This document shows positions 29,645-37,807 of a stretch of 64,000 bases of DNA, in pieces (the stretch's first letter is position 1; each line of letters opens with the position of its first letter). A program made the translations under genes and the position numbers. The notes beneath the pieces were generated by a model. It made no database searches. It saw only the letters and a list, made by a program, of their open reading frames with translations, and was not told where the DNA came from. Location: assembly GCA_041394245.1 (NCBI GenBank), contig JAWKIR010000002.1, forward strand, positions 434,001 through 498,000. The letters are read 5' to 3'. The stretch is from Acidimicrobiales bacterium. Lineage in GTDB: Bacteria; Actinomycetota; Acidimicrobiia; Acidimicrobiales; Aldehydirespiratoraceae.

Positions 29645-30922
29645 ATGACGCATGTCTCCGATTCATCCCCGCCCGACCCGAACGACATCTGGGCGGCCGG
29701 TGGTCCGGTCGAGGACTGGACCACCGACTACGACATCCGCGACGCGGCCTATGTCGAGAACCCGGTTCCGATCTGGGCGGAGATGCGCGAGAAGTGCCCG
29801 GTTGCCCACACCGATCGGCTGGGGGGATCGTGGAACCCGACGAGGTTCGACGACCTGCGGGCGATGGCGAAGATGGTCCCGGAGCTGTCCAGCCGGCAGG
29901 TGCTGGTGATGCCGCAGCCTCCAGGCCTGCCGGAGATGTCGCGCTACGAGCAGCAGATCGCAGCTGCGCCGATCACTGCGGATCCGCCGATCCAGACCTG
30001 GACGCGACGCATGATCCTCCCGGCGTTCTCGCCGAAGACGGTGAACAAATACGAGGAGTTCACCGAGGAGCTCTGCCATTCGCTGATCAACGGGTTCATC
30101 GAGAACGGCGAGTGCGACGGCGCCGTCGACTACGCCCAGCAGATTCCACCGCGGGTCATCGCCCACCTGATCGGGATCGACGGCGGCATGGCCGACCAGT
30201 TCGTCGAATGGGTCAACGATCTGCTCGGTGAGGGGCTCTTCGATCCGGCCCGGCGCCTCGCGGCTCGCAACGCGCTGTTCGCGTTCCTCCACGAGGAGGC
30301 CGACAAGCGGCTGGCCGATCCGACCGAGGATCTGATGAGCGAACTGCTGTTCATGGAACTCGACGACCCCGAGGCCGACATCACGACGGACGTCGTGGTC
30401 GGGATCTGCAACCTCCTGGTCGTCGCCGGCATCGACACCACATGGAGCTCGATCGGGTCGGCGCTGTGGCACTTCGGCACCAACCCCGACGATCGGTCCC
30501 GGTTGGTCGACGAGCCCGAGCTCCTGCCGTCGGCGGTGGAGGAGTGCCTTCGCTTCTACGCGCCGGTGACCATGGCCCGGGTGGCCGAGGTCGACATCGA
30601 GTTCGGCGACGCCCACATCCGCGCCGGCGACAAGGTCCTCATGAACTTCCCGGCGGCCTGCCACGATCCCGAGCACTTCGAGAACCCCGACGACTTCATC
30701 ATCGATCGGGCGCGGAACCGCCACATCGCGTTCGGATCCGGCATCCATCGTTGCGCCGGTTCGAATCTCGCTCGACTCGAGATGACGACGGCGCTGCGCG
30801 TGTGGTTCGAGCGCATCCCCGACTTCGAGGTGAGCGATCGTGAACCGATGCGCTGGGCCGGGGGTCAGGTCCGGGGGCCGAGGGTGATGCCGATGAGTTT
30901 CCCGGCCGGGAGCGTCCGCTAG
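29645..30922 (+). CDS. Cytochrome P450
   Basis: A 425-residue bacterial soluble P450. The I-helix oxygen-activation motif is VVAGIDTTW (about residues 259-267), the K-helix ExxR is in EECLRF, and the heme-ligand loop FGSGIHRCAG places the thiolate at Cys370. The N-terminal part contains the bacterial WxP..RFDDLRAMAK-like segment. The redox partner and substrate are not encoded nearby. It starts at ATG 29645 and is antiparallel between ssrA and smpB; its stop overlaps the smpB stop by CTAG. Confidence 0.95.
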   Translation: MTHVSDSSPPDPNDIWAAGGPVEDWTTDYDIRDAAYVENPVPIWAEMREKCPVAHTDRLGGSWNPTRFDDLRAMAKMVPELSSRQVLVMPQPPGLPEMSRYEQQIAAAPITADPPIQTWTRRMILPAFSPKTVNKYEEFTEELCHSLINGFIENGECDGAVDYAQQIPPRVIAHLIGIDGGMADQFVEWVNDLLGEGLFDPARRLAARNALFAFLHEEADKRLADPTEDLMSELLFMELDDPEADITTDVVVGICNLLVVAGIDTTWSSIGSALWHFGTNPDDRSRLVDEPELLPSAVEECLRFYAPVTMARVAEVDIEFGDAHIRAGDKVLMNFPAACHDPEHFENPDDFIIDRARNRHIAFGSGIHRCAGSNLARLEMTTALRVWFERIPDFEVSDREPMRWAGGQVRGPRVMPMSFPAGSVR

Positions 30923-31419
30923 TCCTTGCCGCTGCGCCGACGGGACAGAGCCCGCTCGGTTTCACGCTGGGCGTCGCGTTTGGCGATGTCGTGGCGCTTG
31001 TCGGTCTGGCTCTTGCCCCGGGCCAGCGCGACCTCGAGCTTGGCCCGACCGTTGAGGAAGTAGAGGGCGAGCGGGACCATCGTGAGGTGCTCGCGGTCGA
31101 GTCGGGCGGCCCACCGCTCGATCTCTCCCCGGTGGGCGAGCAGCTTGCGGCGCCGATCGGTCTCGTGGGCGAACGCGGCAGCCGAGTGCGAGTAGGCGGA
31201 GATGTGCAACCCCACGAGCCAGAGCTCGCCCTGGTAGTGGATGACGAACGAGTCGGCGAGCTGGACCTTGCTCTCGCGCAACGACTTGACCTCGCTGCCC
31301 CGGAGCTGGATGCCGACCTCGAGGGTGTCGAGGATGTCGTAGTCGCGACGGGCGACGCGGTTGGTGGCCACGGCGGTGGCCCCTGCCGGGACGTCTCGCT
31401 TCTTCTGTGACTTTGCCAT
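30919..31419 (-). CDS. smpB: SsrA-binding protein SmpB
   Basis: A 166-residue RNA-binding partner of tmRNA required for trans-translation. The OB-fold features are YDILDTLEVGIQLRGSEVKSLR, HISAYSHS and RRRKLLAHRGEI. LYFLNGRAKLEVALARGKSQTDKRHDIAKRD leads into the basic C-terminal tail, which is disordered until it enters the mRNA channel. ATG 31419 gives the usual short basic N-terminus. ssrA lies downstream on the same strand with an antiparallel P450 gene between. Confidence 0.97.
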   Translation of the reverse strand: MAKSQKKRDVPAGATAVATNRVARRDYDILDTLEVGIQLRGSEVKSLRESKVQLADSFVIHYQGELWLVGLHISAYSHSAAAFAHETDRRRKLLAHRGEIERWAARLDREHLTMVPLALYFLNGRAKLEVALARGKSQTDKRHDIAKRDAQRETERALSRRRSGKD

Positions 31420-31514
31420 CGGATCTCCACGTCCCGGTCGGGAACACGTCCACGGTACCGGTCCACTGTCGCGACGGTCGATGGATTGCTACGGTCGCGC
31501 GAGGGGGATCGATC

Positions 31515-32897
31515 ATGAAGACGCTGGTGAAGCCCATTGTGCTGGTCGTGGTCCTGGCGCTGGTCGCTGCGGCCTGCGGCGATGACGGCTCGGAGACGAC
31601 CGGCCCGGCATCATCCACGACGACCGTCGGGTCGACGACGACGGCGGGGTCCGGCGAACCGGGCGACTCGACCACCACCACGGAGGCGGTCGAGCTGACG
31701 GCCTCGTGGAAGGGCGTCACCGAGGACACCGTGAGTGTCGCCGTGTCGATCCTCGACTTCGACGAGCTCCGCGAGATGGGACTGCAGGACTTCGGCTGGG
31801 GTGACCAGCGGCTGATCTGGGAGTTCTACCTCGACCGGCTCAACGAACGGGGTGGTGTCGCAGGGCGTCAGGTCGACGCCGAGCTGGTCTTCTACAACCC
31901 GGCGTTCGCCTCCGACGCGGAAGCGGCCTGTCTCGAGATGACCGAGGACCGCGAGGTGTTCGCGGTGATCGGTGCGTTCCTCGGCCCGGCGGAGTCGGCG
32001 ACGCCGTGCCTCACGCTGCAGGAGGACCTGGTCGTCTTCAGCGGGACGATGACGGTCGAGCTGCTCGCCGGCGCCGAGGCGGTGTGGGTGAACGACGGCT
32101 CTGCCGGCGCGCGCCGGATCCCGATCTTCTTCGAGTTGCTCGACCAGGCCGGGTATGTCGACGGGCAGAAGGTCGCGGTGGTGAGCGGCAACGAGAACGA
32201 GCGAGACAGTGTCGATGTGATCGAACCCATCCTCAACGACCTGGGGCTCGACATCGTGCTCACGACCGTCAACACCGTCTCGACCGACGACGTGGTCGCC
32301 GAGGACCGCTACTGGGACACCACGGCCGAGAAGATCCGGACCGAGGGCGCCGAGGTCATCGTCATCAATGGCGACACCACGGGAGCGATACGCGGGATCG
32401 GTCGTAACGGCCTCGACCAGGAGCTGTGGGTCGTGACCGGCGACCAGTTGACCAACCTCGGTACCACGGTCGACCGTTCCGAGGCCGATGGAGCGATCAC
32501 GCTCGGTGGCCTGAGCGCCGAGGAGGGCTGGGCGGAGCCGGGTCTGGCGGCGTGCGTGGAGGAGTTCACGAACGCTCACCCGGAGATCGACGTGCGTGGT
32601 CCGCTCGAGGTCGGTGAGGGCGACGAACGCTGGGACCTGGCCCTGGGGCAGGCCTGCCGTTGGCTCGCGACGTTCGAGATCGTGATGAACGCAGCGGGAC
32701 CCGAACTCACCCCGGCGTCGGTGCAGGCAGCTTACGAGGGCCTGGGCGAGGTGGATCTTCCCGGCTACTACTTCGCGTCATGGGGGCCGGGCAAGCCCGA
32801 CGCCAACGACGGGTTCCGACTGTCGGCCTGGGATTCGACCGTCGGCGAGAACGGTTCGCTCGTCCCGATCACCGACCTTCTCGACGCGACGCCCTGA
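31515..32897 (+). CDS. Periplasmic-binding-protein (LivK-type) lipoprotein
   Basis: A 460-residue ABC-type substrate-binding lipoprotein. The signal peptide KTLVKPIVLVVVLALVAAAC ends in a lipobox Cys (about residue 21). A Thr/Ser/Gly-rich linker (about 25-62) precedes a type I periplasmic-binding fold: two lobes with RLIWEFYLDRLNERGGVAGRQV, VFAVIGAFLGPAESATPCL and AEVIVINGDTTGAIRGI. The ligand may be an amino acid or amide, but no permease or ATPase genes are adjacent, so it is an orphan component or a sensor. Confidence 0.82.
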   Translation: MKTLVKPIVLVVVLALVAAACGDDGSETTGPASSTTTVGSTTTAGSGEPGDSTTTTEAVELTASWKGVTEDTVSVAVSILDFDELREMGLQDFGWGDQRLIWEFYLDRLNERGGVAGRQVDAELVFYNPAFASDAEAACLEMTEDREVFAVIGAFLGPAESATPCLTLQEDLVVFSGTMTVELLAGAEAVWVNDGSAGARRIPIFFELLDQAGYVDGQKVAVVSGNENERDSVDVIEPILNDLGLDIVLTTVNTVSTDDVVAEDRYWDTTAEKIRTEGAEVIVINGDTTGAIRGIGRNGLDQELWVVTGDQLTNLGTTVDRSEADGAITLGGLSAEEGWAEPGLAACVEEFTNAHPEIDVRGPLEVGEGDERWDLALGQACRWLATFEIVMNAAGPELTPASVQAAYEGLGEVDLPGYYFASWGPGKPDANDGFRLSAWDSTVGENGSLVPITDLLDATP

Positions 32898-32913
32898 CGC
32901 TACCCTCGGCCCC

Positions 32914-33333
32914 GTGTTGGCGATTCCTGCGTCCGTTCATGCCGAGATGATCGGACATGCGATTCTCGGCCTGCCCGACGAGGCATGCGGACTCTTCGCC
33001 GGCGCCTTCGGCAGCGGCGTCGTCGATCGCTTCTTCCCGATGACCAATGCCGCGAAGTCGAGTCAGATCTATCAGCTCGACGGCCAGGAGATGATGGCGG
33101 TCGAACGCACGGCCGACGACGCCGGTCTGTCGCTGATGGGCGTCATGCACTCCCACACCCACACGACCAACTATCCGTCGCCGACCGACGTGGCCGATGC
33201 TGCCCGCTTCGACCCGTTCGGCGCGTGGAGCTTCATCATCGTGTCGCTCAAGCACCCCGACCCGTCGCTGCGGAGCTATCGCATCCTCGACGGTGAGATC
33301 GCCGAGGAGTCGGTCGTCATCACCGACGGCTAG
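32914..33333 (+). CDS. mec: JAMM/MPN+ metalloprotease, Mec-like
   Basis: A 139-residue zinc protease domain. Glu23 (DEACGLFAG) and the JAMM signature H79-S-H81-x7-S89-x2-D92 are intact, so it should be active. In actinobacteria Mec cleaves cysteine from the C-terminus of the carrier CysO after CysM has loaded sulfur, releasing Cys. Here it is 17 bases after the binding-protein gene, and cysM lies about 1.9 kb downstream beyond an opposite-strand ligase. No CysO-like ThiS-fold ORF is seen between. The start is GTG 32914. Confidence 0.82.
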   Translation: MLAIPASVHAEMIGHAILGLPDEACGLFAGAFGSGVVDRFFPMTNAAKSSQIYQLDGQEMMAVERTADDAGLSLMGVMHSHTHTTNYPSPTDVADAARFDPFGAWSFIIVSLKHPDPSLRSYRILDGEIAEESVVITDG

Positions 33334-35132
33334 AGACGGATCTCGCCGGTCGTGATCCGTTGGTGCCGTTCGGCGTCGAGGCGGACATAGCTGCCGGTCT
33401 CGGGGTCGAGGAACCAGATCGGGTCGGGGAGGGCCGGGTCGAATCCTTCCTCCATCGCGTCCTTCTTGCGGTGTTTGAAGGTTGCGGTGATCTCCACCTC
33501 GGTCTGGACCCGGAGGAAGAGTGGCCGGGCGTAGGCCGGGAGGTTCTCGGTGAGGCGGGTGAGCACGGCGTCGGGCGAGAACTGATCGTCCACCACGAGC
33601 GTGGCCATGCCGGCCCGGCCGTCGGCGCCGGGCACCTCGACGCCGTAGACGTTGGCCTCGAGGACACCATCGCACTCGCCGAGCACGGCGGAGACCTCGG
33701 CCGTGGACACGTTCTCGCCCTTCCACCGGAACGTGTCGCCGACCCGGTCGACGAAGAAGTAGTAGCCGTCCTCGTCCTGGCTGAGGAGGTCGCCGGTCCG
33801 GAAGTAGGTGTCGCCGTCCTTGAACGCACCCCGCAGGATCTTCTTCTCGCTGGCCTCCTCGTCGGAGTAGCCCTCGAAGGGCGTGATGCTGCTGATGCGG
33901 GTGATCGCCTCGCCCGGTTCGCCGGGACCGACCTCGATCACACGGCCCTCGGCATCGCGCTCGATCTCGTCGGCGGCGACGTCGTAGCGGACGAGATGGA
34001 TGCCCATGCGTTTGGCGAGCGCCGGGCGGAGCCGGCCGATGGCGCCGACCCGGTTGTCGAGGTTGAACAGCGACGAGGTGCCTTCGGTGGCACCGTAGAA
34101 CTCGACGATCCGGGGGATGCGGAACCGTTCCTGGAAGGTCGGCCACACGTCGGGCCGGAGGCCGTTGCCGATGCAGATGCGCAGCTGGTGGGCCCGTTCG
34201 AGCGGGTGGCTGGGACTGTTGGCGAGATACCGGCAGAGCTCGCCGATGTATTGGAACGTGGTGGCCCCGTGTCGGACGCAGTCGTCCCAGAATCGGCTGG
34301 TCGAGAACTTGCGGGTGATGATCGCGGTGCCGCCGTCGAGTAGGGGTGCTCCGAGCGCCATGACGCCACCGGCCGTGTGGTACAGCGGGAGGGTGACGTA
34401 CATCCGGTCGCTGCGACCGAACCCGATCAGGCCGGCCGACCCGCCGGCGACGGTGAGGAACTTCCCGTGGCTGAAGCGGGCGGCCTTGGGCAGCCCCGTG
34501 GTGCCGCTCGTGTAGATGAAGAACAGCGGGTCGCCGTTGACGAGCCCCTCTCGCACGCTGCGGTCGGGTCGGGTGGCGCTCATGGTGGCCAGCGTCGCGT
34601 CGAAGTCGGTCGGGGCGTTCGGCCCGCCCCACCGCCATTCGGTGAGCATCTCGTCGGCGCGGGCTTCGGCCCACTGGTCGGCCAGTTCGGCGTCGACCAC
34701 GAGGTGCTCGGCCCCCGCCACCCGGATCGAGTGGCGCAAGGGTTCGCCGGTGAGGTTGGTGTTGATGAGCGCGGTCACGGCGCCGACCTTGGCCAGGCCG
34801 AGCCACGTCGACACGAACTCCGGCCGATTGGCCATGAGGAGCGCGACCACATCGCCCCGGCCGATGCCGTGCGCGCTCGCCCAGTGGGCGATCCGGTTGG
34901 CCTGGGCGTCGAGCTCGGCGTAGGTGACCGTCCGTCCGTCGTCGGAGGCGTCGATGAGGGCGACGGCCGCGCCGTGGTCGTCGACCACCTTCTCGAGGCG
35001 GTCGGCGACGGTCGAGGTGCTGCTCGCCCGGTTCTTCGCCGCGTCGGGCGCCACCCTGGCCAGCGCCCGGACCATCCGCAGGTCGCTCTCGATCCGCTCC
35101 CGGCGGCTCAGTCGACCGGGCGATGTCTGCAT
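33330..35132 (-). CDS. FATP-like long-chain acyl-CoA synthetase
   Basis: A 600-residue ANL-superfamily ligase that activates a carboxylic acid with ATP and CoA. Core motifs are YTSGTTGLPKAA (P-loop), VEFYGATEGTSSLFN, TYFRTGDLLSQDEDGYYFFVDRVGDTFRWKGENVSTAEV (key parts YFRTGDL and GDTFRWKGENVST, the FATP/FadD6 signature) and C-terminal TATFKHRKKDAMEEGFDP with the catalytic Lys region. It resembles mycobacterial FadD6 and SLC27A transport ligases. The stop shares CTAG with mec. It splits mec from cysM on the opposite strand. Confidence 0.93.
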   Translation of the reverse strand: MQTSPGRLSRRERIESDLRMVRALARVAPDAAKNRASSTSTVADRLEKVVDDHGAAVALIDASDDGRTVTYAELDAQANRIAHWASAHGIGRGDVVALLMANRPEFVSTWLGLAKVGAVTALINTNLTGEPLRHSIRVAGAEHLVVDAELADQWAEARADEMLTEWRWGGPNAPTDFDATLATMSATRPDRSVREGLVNGDPLFFIYTSGTTGLPKAARFSHGKFLTVAGGSAGLIGFGRSDRMYVTLPLYHTAGGVMALGAPLLDGGTAIITRKFSTSRFWDDCVRHGATTFQYIGELCRYLANSPSHPLERAHQLRICIGNGLRPDVWPTFQERFRIPRIVEFYGATEGTSSLFNLDNRVGAIGRLRPALAKRMGIHLVRYDVAADEIERDAEGRVIEVGPGEPGEAITRISSITPFEGYSDEEASEKKILRGAFKDGDTYFRTGDLLSQDEDGYYFFVDRVGDTFRWKGENVSTAEVSAVLGECDGVLEANVYGVEVPGADGRAGMATLVVDDQFSPDAVLTRLTENLPAYARPLFLRVQTEVEITATFKHRKKDAMEEGFDPALPDPIWFLDPETGSYVRLDAERHQRITTGEIRL

Positions 35133-35176
35133 GAACCCTCCCTCCGCATGAATTGACCATAGACACCGAGCGGGGT

Positions 35177-35204
35177 TTGGTGCTCGGGCTCGCGCGACTA
35201 CAAT
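35177..35204 (+). promoter_or_regulatory. Candidate sigma70-type promoter of cysM
   Basis: TTGGTG (35177-35182) and TACAAT (35199-35204) are separated by 16 bases, about 35 bases before the cysM start. The match is reasonable in a GC-rich background. Between -10 and the start lies TAGTCAGGTCGGATTTA, which may hold a regulator site. No experimental support can be inferred. Confidence 0.4.
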
Positions 35205-35238
35205 CCCGAGTAGTCAGGTCGGATTTAGGGAGTCCCCC

Positions 35239-36204
35239 GTGGTGGTCTACAACTCGGTGCTCGACATGATCGGCAACACCCCGATGGTCGACGTCAGCCG
35301 GCTGAGCCCCAACCCCAACGTGCGCATCCTCGGGAAGATGGAGGGACAGAACCCGGCCGGGTCGGTGAAGGACCGCATCGCGAAGTCGATGATCCTCGCC
35401 GCCGAGGCCGACGGCACGCTCACGCCGGGCAAGACCATCATCGAGCCGAGCTCGGGCAACACCGGGATCGCCCTGGCCATGATCGCCAAGGAGCGCGGCT
35501 ACCCGATCAAGATCGTGCTGCCCGGCAACGTCAGCATCGAACGCCGGCAGATGCTCGAGGTGTTCGGCGCCGAGATCATCGACTCGCCCGGTGAGGAGGG
35601 GAGCAACGGCGCAGTCCGGCGGGCCCAGGCGCTGGCCGACGAGCACCCCGAGTGGGTGTTCCTCTACCAATACGCCAACGAGGCGAACCCGCAGGCCCAC
35701 TACGACACGACAGGCCCCGAGATCTGGGCCGACGTGCCCGAGATCACCCACTTCGTCGCCGGCCTCGGCACCAGCGGCACACTCATGGGCGTGGGTTCCT
35801 TCCTCAAGGAACAGAACCCCGAGATCAAGATCCTGGCCGTCGAGCCGCCCATCGGCGAACAGGTCGAAGGCCTGCGCAACCTCGACGAGGGCTACATCCC
35901 GCCCGTCTACGAGAAGTGGGGCGGAATCGACCTGCTCGACGGCAAGCGCATCGTGCGTCCACGCGAGAGCCTCGAGTGGACCCGCAGGCTCACCGAGGTC
36001 GGGATCTTCGCGGGCATCTCCGCCGGCGCTGCCCTCGCCGGCGCGGTCCGCACGGCCGAGAAGATCGGCGAGGAGGATCCCGATGCCGAGGCGACGATCG
36101 TCTTCATCGTCTGCGATGGCGGCTGGAAGTACCTGAGCACCGGTGCTTGGACCGACGACCTCGACGAGGTCGTCGAGCGGGCCAAGAAGATCATCTACTT
36201 CTAG
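35239..36204 (+). CDS. cysM: Cysteine synthase CysM (O-phosphoserine sulfhydrylase type)
   Basis: A 321-residue PLP enzyme. The Schiff-base Lys is in NPAGSVKDRIAKSM, the substrate loop is EPSSGNTGIAL, and the phosphate cup is GLGTSGTLMGVG. The SIERRQMLEVFGAEII, YQYANEANPQAHYDTTGPEI and CDGGWKYLSTGAW segments closely match the mycobacterial CysM that uses O-phosphoserine and CysO-thiocarboxylate, rather than classical CysK. The start is GTG 35239. The mec gene upstream supports the CysO-dependent route, but cysO itself is not in this window. Confidence 0.93.
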   Translation: MVVYNSVLDMIGNTPMVDVSRLSPNPNVRILGKMEGQNPAGSVKDRIAKSMILAAEADGTLTPGKTIIEPSSGNTGIALAMIAKERGYPIKIVLPGNVSIERRQMLEVFGAEIIDSPGEEGSNGAVRRAQALADEHPEWVFLYQYANEANPQAHYDTTGPEIWADVPEITHFVAGLGTSGTLMGVGSFLKEQNPEIKILAVEPPIGEQVEGLRNLDEGYIPPVYEKWGGIDLLDGKRIVRPRESLEWTRRLTEVGIFAGISAGAALAGAVRTAEKIGEEDPDAEATIVFIVCDGGWKYLSTGAWTDDLDEVVERAKKIIYF

Positions 36205-36233
36205 CGGTCACCTCTCATCGCCCACGGCCCAGG

Positions 36234-36689
36234 TCAGGGCAGTTCCGATCCGAGGATCGTCGCCCGTTCGGTACGACGCAGCGTGATGTCGCCGAGATCG
36301 CCGACGGCGGGCGCCATCACCAACCCGATGTCGAGGCGCAGGGTCACGGCGATGACGGTCCGACCCTGCGGGTCGAGGGAGATCGCGACCTGCTCCACGA
36401 CGGCGTCGGGCAGCGGCCCGTTCACGACCGACGCAACGACCCGGGCCCGGGCGTCGGCTTCGTCGATCACCACGCCCCGCCCACTGCGCAGGGCGGCGAC
36501 GTCGAGGGCGGCGAGTGCATCGTTGGCGGCCGAACCGGCCACCGCCTCGAGCTCGCGTGCTCGCACCTGGGTGAGGGCAACATCGATCACGATGGCGCCG
36601 AGGAGGAACATCACGAGCACCGCAGCGGGAAAGAGCAACAGGACGGTGCCGTGCTGCGCTGCCGGATGCGGCCCGGGTCGTCTCAGCAC
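36234..36689 (-). CDS. TadG/Rv3654c-like pilus-associated protein
   Basis: A 151-residue protein with one N-terminal membrane segment right after a short leader (QHGTVLLLFPAAVLVMFLLGAIVIDVAL, key part GTVLLLFPAAVLVMF), then an extracytoplasmic alpha/beta domain. This layout is that of the last small protein in actinobacterial Tad loci (Rv3654c-like, TadG-like). GTG 36689 overlaps the end of the previous gene by seven bases. It probably forms part of the pilus base or a minor pilin. The identification is by position and topology more than by sequence. Confidence 0.6.
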   Translation of the reverse strand: MLRRPGPHPAAQHGTVLLLFPAAVLVMFLLGAIVIDVALTQVRARELEAVAGSAANDALAALDVAALRSGRGVVIDEADARARVVASVVNGPLPDAVVEQVAISLDPQGRTVIAVTLRLDIGLVMAPAVGDLGDITLRRTERATILGSELP

Positions 36690-37147
36690 GTCGATGGGCC
36701 GTCGAGGCCGCTGCGAAAAGGATCCACGAGCGCCGAGTGGGTCGACTCGACGGGAGTCGCTGAACCGAATCCACCGATGAAGGGGACCTGGATCAGCGGC
36801 ACCTCGTAGGACACGGTGATCGACACGCGCACACATCGTCCGAACGAGGCGCCGATCGCGGGGGATCCGACGGTGGCGCGCTCGTCGTCTCTTCCCCAGG
36901 CCCCGAGGGTCTCGGTCCCTCGCCGCGTCGCCGTCGCCGTTGCCTCCGCAAGCGTGTCGGCTTCGATGAACGCCCGGACCGATTCCCTCGCGGCGGCAGT
37001 GACGGCGAACTTCGCGTCGATGACGCCCCACGCGTTCACGAAGAGCAGGGTTGCGCTGACGAAGGTGAGAAGGCCGAACGGAAGGACTTCGATACCGCCG
37101 ACCTGGCCGGCGTCGCCTCGGCATCGACATGGTCGCCTCGGCCTCAC
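36683..37147 (-). CDS. TadE-like protein
   Basis: A 154-residue protein with a short basic leader (MRPRRPCRCRGDAGQVGG), a hydrophobic helix (IEVLPFGLLTFVSATLLFVNAW) and a domain starting AAARESVRAFIEA, as in TadE minor pilins where the hydrophobic helix is followed by an Ala-rich amphipathic helix. Two Cys are near the end. GTG 37147 overlaps the upstream stop (GTGA) so it is translationally coupled. A minor-pilin role in the Tad apparatus is inferred. Confidence 0.6.
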   Translation of the reverse strand: MRPRRPCRCRGDAGQVGGIEVLPFGLLTFVSATLLFVNAWGVIDAKFAVTAAARESVRAFIEADTLAEATATATRRGTETLGAWGRDDERATVGSPAIGASFGRCVRVSITVSYEVPLIQVPFIGGFGSATPVESTHSALVDPFRSGLDGPSTC

Positions 37148-37578
37148 CGCTCGGTCTCGATCCGGACCTCGACCGTACGGTCGACCTCGGACAGCGACAG
37201 CAGCCCTCCCAGCCGGGGCGGCAGCACCGACGGGTGGGTCGCCAGCACCCTGACCCGGACAGCCTCCGGATCGCTACACGTCCACTCGAGCGTCGCGTGG
37301 CCTGCCGCGCCGTAGGCGCCGAGATCCTCCACGAAGCCGGCAGTGGCAGCGTCGACCGCCCCGCATCGATCCGACGCAGCGCGAAAGCCGGCCACTTCGC
37401 GAGCAGCGTCGTGGGCCGCGGCCGTCACCATCGAGGTCGCGTAGAGGTCGAAGAGAATCTGAACGGCCGAGAAGAGGAGCAGCAGGAACACGACGAACGC
37501 AGCGGCGGTGCCGATGGTTCCGACGCCCCGTTCGTTCGACGCCCGGCCGGCAGGCGGCTGTGTGGCCGGCATCGTCAC
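37144..37578 (-). CDS. TadE-like pilus protein
   Basis: A 144-residue protein. The leader ends in ASNERG, followed by VGTIGTAAAFVVFLLLLF as a membrane/pilin helix, then SMVTAAAHDAAREVAGF, typical of the TadE helix, and a soluble domain with two Cys. The G before VGTIG fits a class III prepilin-peptidase site. GTG 37578 overlaps the upstream stop by four bases. A minor pilin or pseudopilin role is inferred from topology and locus. Confidence 0.6.
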   Translation of the reverse strand: MTMPATQPPAGRASNERGVGTIGTAAAFVVFLLLLFSAVQILFDLYATSMVTAAAHDAAREVAGFRAASDRCGAVDAATAGFVEDLGAYGAAGHATLEWTCSDPEAVRVRVLATHPSVLPPRLGGLLSLSEVDRTVEVRIETER

Positions 37579-37784
37579 GGCGCGGGACTCGCCCCGATGT
37601 TGCCGACCTCGCGTTGGATGTTGCCTTCGGCGTCGGTCCAGATCGAGTTGAATGCCACCCACATGGCCGCGCCGATGAAGGCGACGATGAGGACGGCGAT
37701 CGCGGTGCTGATGACGCCCTCCCCGCGATCACCGCGAAATCGGAGACGCTGGGCTGCCGCTTCGGCGTGGTCGGTTCGGTTCAT
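37575..37784 (-). CDS. Small Flp/TadE-like pilin candidate
   Basis: A 69-residue protein with an SD-like AAAGGA before ATG 37784. A charged leader (about 23 residues, ending FRGDRG) is followed by EGVISTAIAVLIVAFIGAA, a pilin-type hydrophobic helix, and a short tail. Size and position (directly after tadC) are those of the major Flp-like pilin in mycobacterial Tad loci. The usual Glu at +5 after the cleavage Gly is absent, so processing by the same peptidase is not certain. Confidence 0.6.
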   Translation of the reverse strand: MNRTDHAEAAAQRLRFRGDRGEGVISTAIAVLIVAFIGAAMWVAFNSIWTDAEGNIQREVGNIGASPAP

Positions 37785-37807
37785 GGTCGGTTCCTTTGGT
37801 TGTCGGA

